64,000 nt of DNA from Marsupella aquatica (lineage: Eukaryota > Marchantiophyta), in assembly GCA_973895155.1 (NCBI GenBank), contig OZ316898.1, positions 5,704,001-5,768,000 on the forward strand, in the 5' to 3' direction. The notes below the pieces were generated by a model. It was given only the letters and a program-made list of their open reading frames with translations. It searched no databases and was not told the DNA's origin. Position numbers and translations under genes: made by a program. Shown piece after piece: positions 1 to 10,669 of the stretch. The first letter of the stretch is position 1, and every line of letters starts with the position of its first letter.

Positions 1-379
1 TTTGATGTCCACAGCCAATTTGCAAACCAAATCTGCTGTGAAACTTGACAGAAGCTCCATTGACACAACATTCTGGGGTTGACTTTGTGTTTGAGTAAGC
101 AAAATTCCCATTTAAATTTGATTCTACCCTGTTTGTACACTGAGTGTAACTGTCACAACCACTCTTCTTAAATAAATGGATTCTTGTCAATGTGATTCAG
201 GTGACATTCCCCTGTTGAAACATACCAATTGTGCCTGCTAAACCTTGGTTCAACATTCTTTGATCAGGTAATTGTCTCCAATTTTGGTCCTCTGCAATTT
301 GTCTACTACACTAGCAAGCCGGTCTGCAATCAAGTTTGTCTTAGTTCACTAGTATTAATTGTCAAGTATGTGCTTGCAG
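1..379. other. Leader or intron sequence before the first coding region
   Basis: No convincing reading frame is seen. The stretch is AT-rich and ends in a good splice acceptor (TGCTTGCAG at 371-379), so it may be an intron of the Bles03-like gene that follows, whose earlier exons would then lie outside the window. Confidence 0.4.
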
Positions 380-1026
380 GGGTCAAATTATTCCATTGCT
401 CATAGTCATGGATGTTGGGCAGTCGTCTCATGTAGTATGCTTTGACAGCGACCTTCAATCCATTTCGGAATTCCTTGATGAATGGAAGCCATCATCTATT
501 CCCTTGAACCACATTGAATGGCTGACTGTTAGCACCCTTCACTCAAACAAGGAATTGGACTGCCTTGTTAATACAAAAGGGTTAGTTGTGGCTTGGGAAT
601 CACTGTGTCTTTCCTCCTTTGATAGGCTACAGAACTCTCATATTGAAGGTCTAGCTATTGCCAATAATGTCCTGTCTGGAAAATGGATGATTTTTGTTGA
701 CAGTCATGCCGTAGACACCCAGTGGGAAAAACATTGCTCCTGCTATTGTGAAGGGTAGTCTGGCAACTGTTGCCAAGGTTTCCACCAGTCATACCAAACC
801 TCTGAAGTCTGGGTTTCCCAAAGAGGAAAAGATCCCTCAAGGTCAACATGTCATTTGTGTGTGGTCTAATAATTTCACCGACATAGATGATGTTTTTGCT
901 CTAAGGGATCGCCTTTGGAGTTTAGGGTTTAATGACACTCTATTTTATAAGCCTGACGCCTACTCTATTTGCGGGGTGTATGCAGGCAATAGGCTTGGCC
1001 TCTTGGCTGCTAAATACGCAGCTTGA
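380..1026 (+). pseudogene. Bles03/UPF0696 (DUF1917) family protein, interrupted by a one-base frameshift
   Basis: Two overlapping frames together give one protein of the UPF0696 family (human C11orf68/BLES03). From memory of the family, it has an eIF4E-like fold and no settled function. The first frame (first ATG at 408) includes the segment GKWMIFVDSHAVDTQWE. The second carries VICVWSNNFTDIDDV, then LFYKPDAYS and GVYAGN, which match the conserved C-terminal half, and stops at TGA 1024-1026. The switch falls in a run of five A (727-731): without one A the two frames are continuous. This may be a true lesion or an assembly error in a homopolymer. A splice acceptor just before 380 suggests that 5' exons are missing. 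The family call is fairly firm; whether the gene is alive is open. Confidence 0.6.
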
Positions 1027-1027
1027 C

Positions 1028-1594
1028 ATGGCCTGGGTTTTTTGGGCGATAGTAGACTTGGTTCACTGTGTGATGTCCCCAATCTCTGTCTTCATTAGGT
1101 TCCTTAGAGGGGCTCTCCATACTCCTACTCTACTGAAAGATGCCCACAACCCAGTACCTAAGCCTACTCTGGATTCCGCCAATCAGTCTGGTGTCTCGCT
1201 AGATGCAACCCTGGATGAGGCAGAGGGGCAGGGTGAAGGGAAGAGGATTGGGTGTACTAAGAGTACCCACCTCCTCCCTCCTTTGCCAAATGATTTAGTC
1301 CTCACCCATATTTGGCCAAGATTGTCAATTGCCTGTGAGGCTCACAACATCATGTCTGTTAGATGCATCAATACAGGCTGGAGACATTTGGTTGAAGATT
1401 CAGATTATTGGAGGGTATTGGGGCCTTTACTATCAGGACCTGGTCCCCACCCTAAATGGTGGCTTGCAGGATGGAGTTTAGATGTCATGTTGGAATTAGG
1501 GGTTGGGTACCTTAGAGAGGATGACCATGTCATTCAACAAATATTGTACTTGACCAATGATGACTGGACTGAAAATTTTGGCCCTGCTTTGTAG
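1028..1594 (+). CDS. Small F-box-like protein
   Basis: This is an intronless frame of 188 residues starting at the ATG two bases after the Bles03-like stop. Residues 1-30 are hydrophobic (FWAIVDLVHCVMSPISVFI), and a polar stretch follows. A segment LPPLPNDLVLTHIWPRLS...RCINTGWRHLVEDSDYW (about residues 90-140) fits the F-box pattern LPxDLxxxIxxRL...VxxxWxxLV...W. F-box proteins usually bind SKP1 and recruit targets to SCF ubiquitin ligases. No LRR, Kelch or other target-binding repeat follows, so it is short for the family. The start is the first ATG in frame after the upstream stop. It could be a truncated copy, or an exon of a longer gene. Confidence 0.45.
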   Translation: MAWVFWAIVDLVHCVMSPISVFIRFLRGALHTPTLLKDAHNPVPKPTLDSANQSGVSLDATLDEAEGQGEGKRIGCTKSTHLLPPLPNDLVLTHIWPRLSIACEAHNIMSVRCINTGWRHLVEDSDYWRVLGPLLSGPGPHPKWWLAGWSLDVMLELGVGYLREDDHVIQQILYLTNDDWTENFGPAL

Positions 1595-1668
1595 ACAGGC
1601 TTTAGTTCAGTTTCTGATTTATTATTGTAAGAACTTATAATATTTTGAATATATTGTTCATTTCCAGA

Positions 1669-2712
1669 ACTCATTTCCAACACGAATATTTTGACATGAT
1701 GCACTGTAGGATGCCAAAACCTCGTCATAATCGCATTCGAATGAGTGGCGTCCAGACATTGGATTCCATAGTTGCTCGTGGGCAAGAGTTGCCGTATGGA
1801 GCACAGATTCAAGCACATGTTCGAACTCGATTGACTCACATCCTCCCTGTGCTTGGCTGTTTCACGTATTTGGGCTGCGGACAGAAGGTGCGTAACTCAA
1901 GTAAATTGTGCAAACGATCTACGGCTCCATCACGTTGTTTGGATCTATATGGTGGGCAGTACCCATCGAGTCACGAGGGTCCATGTGACAACCAAAACAT
2001 TGCAACTTGGTTCTGGCGATTTTGGGTGATCATTACAGACGATGTACAGGCCGTGGAGTGTGCAGTGTGGGATGTTGGCAGTGAGATTCTGAGGGTTGGA
2101 GCCTCTTCATATGACGCAGCTGAGTTCAACATACTTCCATTTTTGGAGCAGCGTGACCTTCTTCGATCACGCATGCACAACCTCCTTGGAACATACTTCA
2201 TTTTTGACATTATATTTCAGTAGCTTGATTCCCAGTCGGGTGATCCAGCTTGGTACATTGTTGGCATGACCTTAACAAATGTATGTTATATTCGTGCCAC
2301 ACCCTTGCCAGCACAGGTTGTCACTATGGGTATTGAATCTGACCCAAAACCCAATTACTCCCCTGAGCATGAAATCCAGTATGTTAGCAAGTGTGTTGTC
2401 ACTTCATCCTGCGAGGATTATGGAAGTCTAGACTCACACAATATCATCACACCCATCCCAGGCATAACCCCTGCTTTGCAGTGTTCGAGTGATGATGTTG
2501 TATCGGGTTTGGATCTATCTTTGCATGGATTGGACCTTGGAGTTGGTACATCACCAACGAATGATACATATGATTGCACTCACCATAACCTACGCTCAAC
2601 GTACCTGAGTCATCTACACAGCTTGATTGAAAAGTGTGAGGATGAGCTAGCAGCAAAGGAGGCAGAAGTTAGGCGATCAATAGAGTATTTGGAAGAGTTG
2701 CATTCTCAATAA
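1669..2712 (+). pseudogene. OB-fold single-strand DNA-binding protein (POT1/RPA C-terminal-like), with one in-frame TAG
   Basis: One frame runs from a splice acceptor (TTTCCAG ending at 1668) to TAA 2710-2712, broken only by TAG at 2221-2223. The middle holds cysteines arranged like a zinc-binding OB fold (FTYLGCGQKV...LCKRS...PSRC...GPCDN). A beta-rich part follows (WFWRFWVIITDDVQAVECAVWDV), and after the stop comes WYIVGMTL. This order resembles the C-terminal OB domain of POT1 (telomere single-strand binding) or of RPA1. The C-terminus has an acidic coiled-coil tail (about 2600-2709). No GT donor lies just upstream of the TAG, so splicing is unlikely to remove it. The OB-fold assignment is by pattern only. 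Confidence 0.4.
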
Positions 2713-2856
2713 AGTATGGTTAAGGATATGTAAACTGGAATTGCATCCAATAGTTCAGTATTCTGTATTGCATGGAAAACAAAGAGTGTACACATTTGGC
2801 CACAACTCAATTATCATGTTCATGTGGCACTGGACTAACGAAAGAAGAACTCCTTC

Positions 2857-5790
2857 CTATACCCTACTTTGTTGTGTCTCCTCATACCATTGAGAAAAAG
2901 AGATTTTGGGTGTAGGCCTGGTATCCCAAATCATCCATTCAGCTTCAATGTTCTCCCTCTCCATTGTGTGAATGGAGCAGACCCTCAAAAAATCAGCAGA
3001 CCTGTTCATGCGGACCTGTGCTCTTTGGTTTGGGACAACACATCCTCGACGATTATGCCCTGGTTTTCCACAAATACCGCACTTCTGGTGTTGCTTGGCT
3101 GCAATGCGCTCGGCGGCAATGACGCGCTCAAACCTATGTACACATACAAACATGCCAAATTAGCATAACTGCAATTTAGAACTTGGGAATGAATTAGCTT
3201 CATTTTGAATATGAGGTACCTTGATTTCATTTGCTTCATTGACGTAGACGCCTTCTTCTTAGAAGCAACCACAAGAAGCTGAAGAGACTTTGCATCTTGC
3301 TGCAATCCATCTAATGAAATTGGGGGAAGATTGACAGTGTAAGCCAGTACCTGCAGGCAAATTATCCAAGTGCATAGAATGAATAAATGTGACATTGATT
3401 GACTATGCAATGGACATGAAAGAAGTGGCGACTACCCTATAGCCTACTAACCTGTGATTTGGCTTTCCAAATGTTGTCAATGTATAATTTCTCATCCAAT
3501 CCATGATTGCGACAAAACTTCACTGCATGAACACAGGGAAAGCCCATCTCAACCCAATCTTTGCATTCACAGTGCCTTGATTCCACATCTAGGGCCCATT
3601 GTCCTTGGGAATCACACATCAATGCAGTCGTGGCTGATGATGGACGCTCATCCACCCCCCGGGCTTTTGTGTATAATGTATTCAACATCCATGTTGCATG
3701 TTGAGTCAAGCTATTCTCACCTGCAGGCCAAGCTATAATATATGCACATATGCAGAAATTAATTTCATTGCTCACAAGTCTACGGTCATGCAAGAATAAA
3801 ATGTAAGTATTGAAAAGTTAAAAATCTTACTTGCTGCATCGATTGCTCTGTTGTAATGCTTGGTCATTGTGTAGTCCCACAGTTCCTTGCAGATTAGCAA
3901 TGCAGGCAACTTGCGAATAGGTTTAATTACTCCATTCAAAATCTCCACTACATTTGAGGTAGTATGACCCCACCTACATACCAACATGAAGAATCATCAA
4001 AAACCCATAACCCTGAACATGGTACAGTTAATAGGAAGCTGGAAATTGTGTTGGTGCTTTACCTTGGTACTGGAAAGGCATGACGTGAGTATAGCTTTGG
4101 GTCAATGGCTCGAATATATCTGATTCCAGCTTCCTGACGGTCATTCAGTGGCTGGTACTTGTCCAACATGCGATCAAATTCAGATTTGCGAACCTGACGG
4201 GCCAACTGACCAGTCCAAAGACATATGAGTGATAAAGAATTTTACCAAGTCATAACAAGTTCATGTAGGGCAGGCAAAAGGTCACTGAGTATGAAAATTC
4301 AAAATGGGATCACATACCTTAAGAAACCAGTCACCAAGTGCTTTGTCTGAGTTGGTGACAACATTTGCCCTAATATGTCGTGTGCAAAACGAGTGATGAA
4401 TGTCACCCCAGATGGTCTGAACTGCTGGAATCAAGCCTTTATCACGATCTGAGACAATGACAGTCTCTCTCTCCATCCTCATTCTAGGATAGGATCGATC
4501 AAGATGAGCCATGAACCAAATCCAATTTTCCTTGTTCTCGACCCCAACAACAGCCCATGCTAATAGCAGAATGTGATTGTTACAGTCAAAGGTTGTAGCC
4601 AACAATATAATCATTGGGAATTCACCTCCTATTGCAAGGGAGAGAGATTAGTGATGCAGCGCAGACCTACTTGCAGTTTGAATTGAATACAAATGAATTG
4701 AACGATATGGTATGAAATTTATGAAACTCTCTCGCTGGCGTTACCTGTGTGTGTAGCATCCATCCCAACAAAAGGTCGAACATGGATGAAGGCATTTTGA
4801 GACGATGTTGGTGCCATAAAAATTCTACAAAAGTGATTGTCAGTTTCATATGTTTCATACAATACATGTGATCCAGGGTCTGTATGCTTCACTTTAGCCA
4901 CGTATGCTGGAATCATCTGGAAGGATGTGCCATGATCACCACCTAGCTTTTGGATCACTTTCCGCCGTGCTCGTTGTGCAGTCCATACCGTAGTATCAGC
5001 AGAATGGATATCACGAATGTGCCCTCTCAAGTCTTTATTGGACGTGTTTGGGTTAACACGGATGTTCGACTGTACCTTTTCCTCTACCCATCGTCTCTTA
5101 TGAGCACCATGTCTCCACTTGTGACTCGATTGTGAACAGGTGTGGATAAGGTAACTTTTCTGTATGCAAATTTTGCCACTTTCTTTCATGTGCCTGACAT
5201 AAAGTTCAGCTTTGCAGGAGTGTGGATCATTCACATCAAACCCTCTGCACTTACCCATGAATCTGGTTTTATTCCTAGCAAACCTGGTGAAACTCCATCC
5301 TGCTTTGGCTTCATATTCATCTAATGCTTTATTAAATTCATTCCAAGTAACATACTGTTGCCCTTTGAGAAGTTTCAGTTCAAGCTCAGATGGTTGATGA
5401 TTGTTCACAAATCCTGCATGACAATTACCAGTGATAGTTAAACACGGGAACTGTTCACTGAGCATGAAAATCTTGAGAATTCAATGAATTGGGGGTACAT
5501 AGAGCGTACCTGATTCCGCTGGACATAACTGAGAGTGAAAGTCATCTTGGACAAGCTCACTAATATCAATATGTGGATTTTTCTCTGGGTTATCGATCTC
5601 TCAATTATGTATGTCCTTCAGAACATGATTCAGAACCCACGGTCCATAAGGTACAGTCATTGCCATCAAATGTGGGTTGTGATTCTTCTTCACAGTTGTT
5701 GTTGGAATACTCCAAATCACTGGTGTGATAGGATTCAGATTCGTGTGAATCTGACCAACATCCAGAACCAGAGATATCTTGAGGGTCCAT
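2857..5790 (-). CDS. MuDR/MULE-type transposase with SWIM finger and CCHC zinc knuckle, intron-containing
   Basis: Minus-strand exons, read 5' to 3', are about 5460-4745, 4628-4318, 4205-4063, 3973-3831, 3725-3452, 3350-3220 and 3133-2857. The probable first exon starts at ATG 5790. The order matches Mutator-like transposases: an acidic N-terminus, a MuDR DNA-binding region (GWSFTRFARNKTRF...CRGFDV), and the MULE catalytic core. The core has the first Asp in FVGMDATHT, the second in VIVSDRDKGLIPA, C/H in HHSFCTRHI, and Glu in SNVVEILN. A SWIM finger (CECKDW...PCVH) and a zinc knuckle (CGICGKPGHNRRGC, CX2CX4HX4C) follow. Splice sites are clean from 5460 down. Between 5465 and 5640 the N-terminal frames do not join in phase, so that end is uncertain. 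It could be an autonomous element or a host-domesticated (MUSTANG-like) gene. I found no terminal inverted repeats. Confidence 0.85.
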
Positions 5791-6243
5791 GGTGTATGTG
5801 CCCAGCTTTAACGTCCTGTGCATTATTTAGACTAGTTACATTTGTGGTAATTTGAACATGTCGGACATCCTGTGACTTTTAAAGTCCATAACAGGTTGTG
5901 GTTTTGCATTCAAATGTATGTAAGCGCCCATATCATGACTAGGTTGCAGCGAACAGAAGAACTGATTTCAGCAACAAATTAAACATGCATACATACAATA
6001 ACAGTCTAAGTCTCCACCTGATGTCCGGAATTGCTTAATCCAGGAGTCGAAGTCAATGCAATCTATTGAGTGATGTTTGCAGCACATCCAGTCAGCCAAC
6101 CCTTCAGATTTCGCTGCATTGCCAGCACCCCGTTTTGCAGGATAGCTTGAATCGTAGCGCAGCAAAAGCCAACCTGAACCATGGCATTGACCCTACGACC
6201 AGCCAGCCCCCGATTTTCAGCACAGCGCAGCACAGCTAGCAAG
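5791..6243. other. No gene seen
   Basis: This is the 5' side of the minus-strand transposase. It is AT-rich to about 6100 and then becomes rich in GCAGC words that lead into the minisatellite. No coding signal is seen. Confidence 0.4.
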
Positions 6244-6339
6244 CAGCCAACCCTCCAAATCGCAGCGCAGCCAGCCCTCCAAATCGCAGCGCAACCAGCT
6301 CTCCAAATCGCAGCGCAACCAGCCCCCCACATAGCAGCG
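6244..6339. repeat. 24-bp minisatellite, four units
   Basis: Four head-to-tail 24-base units start at 6244, 6268, 6292 and 6316, each ending in a CGCAGCG or AGCAGCG word and built around CCTCCAAATCGCAG. Since 24 is divisible by three, each strand gives a repetitive open frame that should not be taken for a gene. Confidence 0.85.
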
Positions 6340-6353
6340 CAACAGCCCCCGTT

Positions 6354-6489
6354 TTGCACTCAATCCGGGACTGAATCGATTGCCCAGCCCCCGACCCTAA
6401 GCGCAGCTAGCATACGATTCGTGTTGCACTCAATCCGGGACTGAATCGATTGCCCAGCCCCGACCCTAAGCGCAGCCAGCATACGGTTT
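6354..6489. repeat. Tandem duplication, unit about 70 bp
   Basis: The segment beginning TTGCACTCAATCCGGGACTG occurs at 6354 and again at 6424 with only a few differences, one of them a missing C. It directly follows the 24-bp array and shares its GCGCAGC words, so both probably arose by local slippage. Confidence 0.85.
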
Positions 6490-7610
6490 AGGACACTAAG
6501 CTGCATCACATTCTTTTTGTGGAAGCAACATTCAATCTCGACGATGCCCCTGCCAAGCTGAAGACGTGAAGCATTCGTTTTGCTTCTCGTAGCAGAACCA
6601 GGGTTGCAGGAAGGATGGAAAAACAGTTCAAGCACTAAACTTACGTTAAGTCCTCCGTTAATGAGAGACCGGGAATACATTTTAGGTGTCAATCTGTCTT
6701 GTTGTGACACTGTAATTCCAATGTGTCCATCCCGGTAGTGTATGAAAACGTCTGTGTCCATGGGGGCTTTAAGTTCAATCACAGGGGACACAAAAAAATG
6801 AAAGAATTTAATACAATGAACAAGAATCAATGCACGAGGATCAAGGAGGATACATCAATGCAAGTAAGTATTGTAGATATTCACATGCAAGTTTATATTG
6901 TACATATTCAATATTGTGTGCATCATAATTTTGTGTAATGTATAATATTGATAAGAGTAATTTAATTGCTAATAATATTTTAGTCACTAGATCAATTAAA
7001 AAACTATTCTCCCAATATTTGTGGTGATTTTACAGTCATTTGTAGTGCCATTTTCAATACCAAAAAACAAAAGTAATAAGGCCCAAAGATAATAGAAGCA
7101 CTTGGCATGGGCATTGATGGCAAGGTATCGGGCGAGGGGCACACTCGCAATGTAGGGTAGCCCCTCGATCTCACATGGGTGGGGAGGGGGGCGAACAAGT
7201 GGAGTGATGGTAATGTGAAAAAGAGAAGACCAAAAATAGGAAAATGGGGAAAAGGGGAAGGTTAAGGTTTAAAAGGAACATAAGAGAAAAAAAAGGAAAA
7301 AAAGAAACCTCTCATTTTGTTATACTTTTGTGGTTGTCATAGCCAGTCTTTTGTGCAATGACATCTTTTATTCAAGAATGTTTTTGTGCAAGGAGAAAAA
7401 AGAAAAAAAGAAAAGTGAACTTCTGTGGCTACCATAGCCACTATTTTGCACAATGATATCTTTCACTCAACAAAAGTTTTTGTGCAATAATGTATCTTAA
7501 CAATTACTATTTTTATTCAATGATATCTTTTGCACCATGATCTATTTCTCAACAACATCTTTTATGAAACGGACGGGGATTGAAAGGATACCGACAAAAT
7601 GGTCATCTTT
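6490..7610. other. No gene seen; AT-rich
   Basis: I find no supportable gene. From about 7200 the sequence becomes A-rich on the plus strand (runs of AAAAAG), and words such as GACATCTTT begin to recur as a degenerate lead-in to the next minisatellites. Confidence 0.4.
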
Positions 7611-7611
7611 G

Positions 7612-7640
7612 CTAAACCCTAAACCCTAAAACACTAAACC
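7612..7640. repeat. Interstitial telomere-like run
   Basis: Two perfect AAACCCT units (CTAAACCCTAAACCCTAAA) followed by degenerate AAACACTAAACC match the plant telomere unit TTTAGGG on the other strand. This is too short to be a telomere. Such runs also occur as telo-boxes in plant promoters and at repaired breaks. Confidence 0.6.
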
Positions 7641-7779
7641 TGAAACCGATAATATAACGTTGCGCCATTTATAGAGTGATCGTCATTCAAATGCAAGGGC
7701 ATTTTGGGTAAAAAAACAAAACAAAGAAAAAGACTCACTCCTTTCCTTGACTTTTACTTCATAACATCTTTTAGAGAAC

Positions 7780-7990
7780 AACAGCTTGGGTGAAACGACA
7801 CCATTTTTCTTATAACATCTTTTACTTCACAATATCTTTGGCAAAATGACACCTTTTTCTTAACAACATCTTTCACATAATGACATCTTTGGCAAAATGA
7901 CACCTTTTTCTTACCAACATCTTTCACATAATGGCATCTTTGGCAAAATGACTTCTTTTTTCTTAACAACATCTTTTTACTTCATGACAT
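7780..7990. repeat. About 52-bp minisatellite (ACATCTTT family)
   Basis: About four units carry the words ACATCTTTCACATAATG, ACATCTTTGGCAAAATGAC and CACCTTTTTCTTA in the same order. The array merges with the 35-bp array on its right, and the shared ACATCTTTT core suggests common origin. Confidence 0.8.
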
Positions 7991-8004
7991 CTTTCACATA
8001 ACAA

Positions 8005-8605
8005 CATCTTTTGTGCAACACACGGGTATTTTCCCTGAACGATGTCTTGGCCGACACGGTATTTTTTCTCAATGACCTCTTGGTCAACACGACATCTTTT
8101 GTTCTCAACGACTTCTTAATTGGCCAACACTACATTTTTTTTCTCAATGACCTCTTGGCCAACACAACATCTTTTTTTCTCAACGACTTTTTTTCTCTCA
8201 ATGACCTTTAATTTGGGCAACACGACATCTTTTCTCTCCATGACCTCTTGGCCAACACTACATATTTTCTTTCAACGACCTCTTGGCTGACACAACATCT
8301 TTTTTTCTCAATGACATCTTGGCCAACACAACTTCTTTTCTCTCAACGACCTCTTTGGCGACACGATATCTTTACTCTCAACGACCTCTTGAGCAACACG
8401 ACATCTTTTCTCTCAACGACCTCTTGGGCGACACAACATCTTTTCTCTCAATGACCTCGTGGGCGACATGACATCTTTTCTCTCCACGACCTCTTGCCCA
8501 ACACCACATCTTTTCTCTCCATGACCTCTTCGCTGACACGACATCATTTTTTCTCAATGACATCTTGGCCGACACGACTTCTTTTGTGCAACGCACGGGT
8601 ATTGA
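8005..8605. repeat. 35-bp minisatellite, about 17 units, bounded by a direct repeat
   Basis: The unit reads roughly ACGACATCTTTTCTCTCAA followed by CGACCTCTTGGCCAAC, with a period of 35 bases in the best-kept part (8360-8470). Open frames on both strands here encode only repeated LNDLLANTTSF-like peptides and are not genes. The array starts and ends in the same flank: CTTTTGTGCAAC(A/G)CACGGG occurs at about 8009 and 8582. Confidence 0.9.
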
Positions 8606-8757
8606 GCTAGTGAATTTTATAAAACTATATTGCAGAGGTAGGACTCCTCAATTGGCAGAGGATTTGTGAAAACATGTATTTTGACTAGGATGGCACTAAT
8701 TTATAATTGAACTCTTTGACTTTCATACAAAGAGTATTTTGAGATCCCATGTATTTT

Positions 8758-9006
8758 GATGGGCTTCTTCGGCAAGCTGCCCGGGATGTTCATGGCCGAA
8801 TGGGTCCCACCGGACCCCCGCTTTCTATTTTGACCATGCACTTTCGCCAACGCATTTCAGTCACCTTATAGCGTGCTCAAGCTCGGGCCATCTATCGTCG
8901 ATCTCTTACAGTGGGTGCTAGTGTGCCTCCGCAGCGGCTAGCTCCCCTTGAGGATGTTCCAATCCCACTTGCCGATCTAGTTTTGACTCTTGATGTGGAC
9001 CATTAG
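8758..9006 (+). pseudogene. Coding-like remnant, unrecognised, with one in-frame TAG
   Basis: One plus-strand frame reads DGLLRQAARDVHGRMGPTGP, continues through HFRQRISVTL, meets TAG, and goes on in the same frame through RAQARAIYRRSLTVGASVPP and PLEDVPIPLADLVLTLDVDH to TAG 9004-9006. Its codon use and amphipathic, Arg-rich character look like real protein, probably the C-terminus of a transposon product. I do not recognise the family. No start codon is evident. Confidence 0.35.
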
Positions 9007-10139
9007 CTTTTTGCCACAATCGGTAGGAATGATGAGGACCTCGGTCCGCTTGGGTTAGTTTTAGTCTCTCTCTCTTTCTTGGTTTTTAGGGGTTCCCTAT
9101 TGTTCATTTCTTACTTTTCGTTCCTCTTTCTTGGTGTTTAGTGGTTCCCTTTTGCTCACTTCTTTTTCGATTGGTTTTGTCCACTTGGGCCCTCTTTTGT
9201 TTGTTCATTTGTACTCTGTTTGGTCCCTTTGTATATAAAAAGTGTGTATATTTTTATTATGTAGCTTTCAAAGCTTTGGATTGAAACCTCGTTAGAATAA
9301 TGACTTTGAATCTAAGGAAGTTCTTTGATTGATTGAAAATTAAATTAGTTTGTGAATCCAGGTCAGTCATAAAGTTTTTGAGAAAACTAATAAATGTTCT
9401 CCACAACCTCGTTGAAGTGCATTTTCCACAACTAGCTCAAGCACTAAACTTGTCTCACATGGATGCAAACCGAAAATGTCTTTTTTGTACTTTACTGCAT
9501 AGTGTCATCTGGTGGCACTTAAAGCCAAACATTTTCAACAACCAATGAGATAGGTCAATTGAGTTCACAATTGAGCTCATGAATTGGCTTGAGAGGCATG
9601 AGGATAGGTAAAAAAAATAACGGGGTTGATCACGTTTTTGTGCTGGGCCATTGTTAGCAATTGAATAAGAATATTAAATATGGTGTTTATCATATCTAAA
9701 CTTGCAACCCAAAATTCATTGTTTCCTACCCTTCCCCCAACCCCCCTGCCCCACCAACCCACTTGCCCATCCTAATCTTCCCCCCATTCGGCCCCCACCC
9801 CAAATCCTATCTCATTTTTTAATCTTTTGTTGAATTCACTTCAATCTCTTTCATCTGATTGGATTGATGTGGGTGATTGGAAAGTTGTGGAAAATCCCAT
9901 TTCTCAAATTTATTTAGAAGTAGGTCCTGAAACTAGGTAGCAATGTGAAAAATCTTCGCCCAGATGGGCTTGAGACAAATCATGGCTTAAAAACTCTTTC
10001 GAGGCATCTTAGAATGCTGCGAACCCTAGTAGCACATAAACAACATCATGAAACCCCAAAATAACAGCTTACTAACTTGAAGTATTGTTGGTTTAAAGTG
10101 CACATTGTCACCTTTAATTATCAATATTTTGCCCAGAGA
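9007..10139. other. No gene seen
   Basis: Low-complexity T-rich text (9060-9260) is followed by ordinary AT-rich sequence with a C-rich stretch at 9720-9800. No supportable gene is present. Confidence 0.4.
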
Positions 10140-10260
10140 GGTATGACTTTGGGGTAGCTCATTCGAGTAGAGACTGATAGGTCTTGGGTTCAACTTTGTG
10201 GTTGACTCTTCCCTTTGTGTGAGGTTTCATAGATTTCCCCTTTTATTTATTTTTAACATT
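10140..10260 (+). mobile_element. Candidate tRNA-derived SINE head
   Basis: The text GGGGTAGCTCATTCGAGTAG (10151-10170) resembles a tRNA A box with D-loop, and TCTTGGGTTCAACTT (10182-10196) resembles a B box, at roughly the spacing of a Pol III internal promoter. The 5' acceptor stem has no matching 3' strand, so this is not a functional tRNA. A T-rich tail follows (10235-10260). A decayed SINE or tRNA pseudogene fits best. Confidence 0.4.
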
Positions 10261-10669
10261 TCATCTTTTAGGTCAATCTAAGAAATCCAAGGACATTTAT
10301 CTTTGTTGTGGCTGTTGTGCACTGTAGTCCACCATCCTCTTTGTTAGCAAATGATAGATTTAATTCATGGATCAATCAGATCAAAAGTCCGGAGTTAGTC
10401 CTTGTTGTTTGTTAAGTGAACTTCTAATCTCAAAAGCAAATAAAACAGTTACAAAATGTTACATTTCTGCCCCCACTCTATGTTATTTGTTATGTCAATT
10501 TTCAATTTTCTTAAGTATTCAAGATTCCTGGAGTTGCAACAAACACAAATGGTCGTGCTGGTTTGTTATCACAAACATCATATTTCATGTTTGTGGCAGT
10601 TTTGCTGAAGTGGTGCAACAAAATGTGGTAATATTACAAGAGACCTCGTTAGACTCTAAGAACACCCTG
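10261..10669. other. No gene seen
   Basis: This is AT-rich sequence without a supportable frame. Confidence 0.35.

Noticed and set aside
8005-8605. CRISPR-like array of 35-bp units
   Set aside because: Units adjoin without unique spacers, vary gradually, and the setting is eukaryotic with no cas genes.
10151-10196. A functional tRNA gene
   Set aside because: Box-like motifs exist, but no acceptor stem or complete cloverleaf can be drawn.
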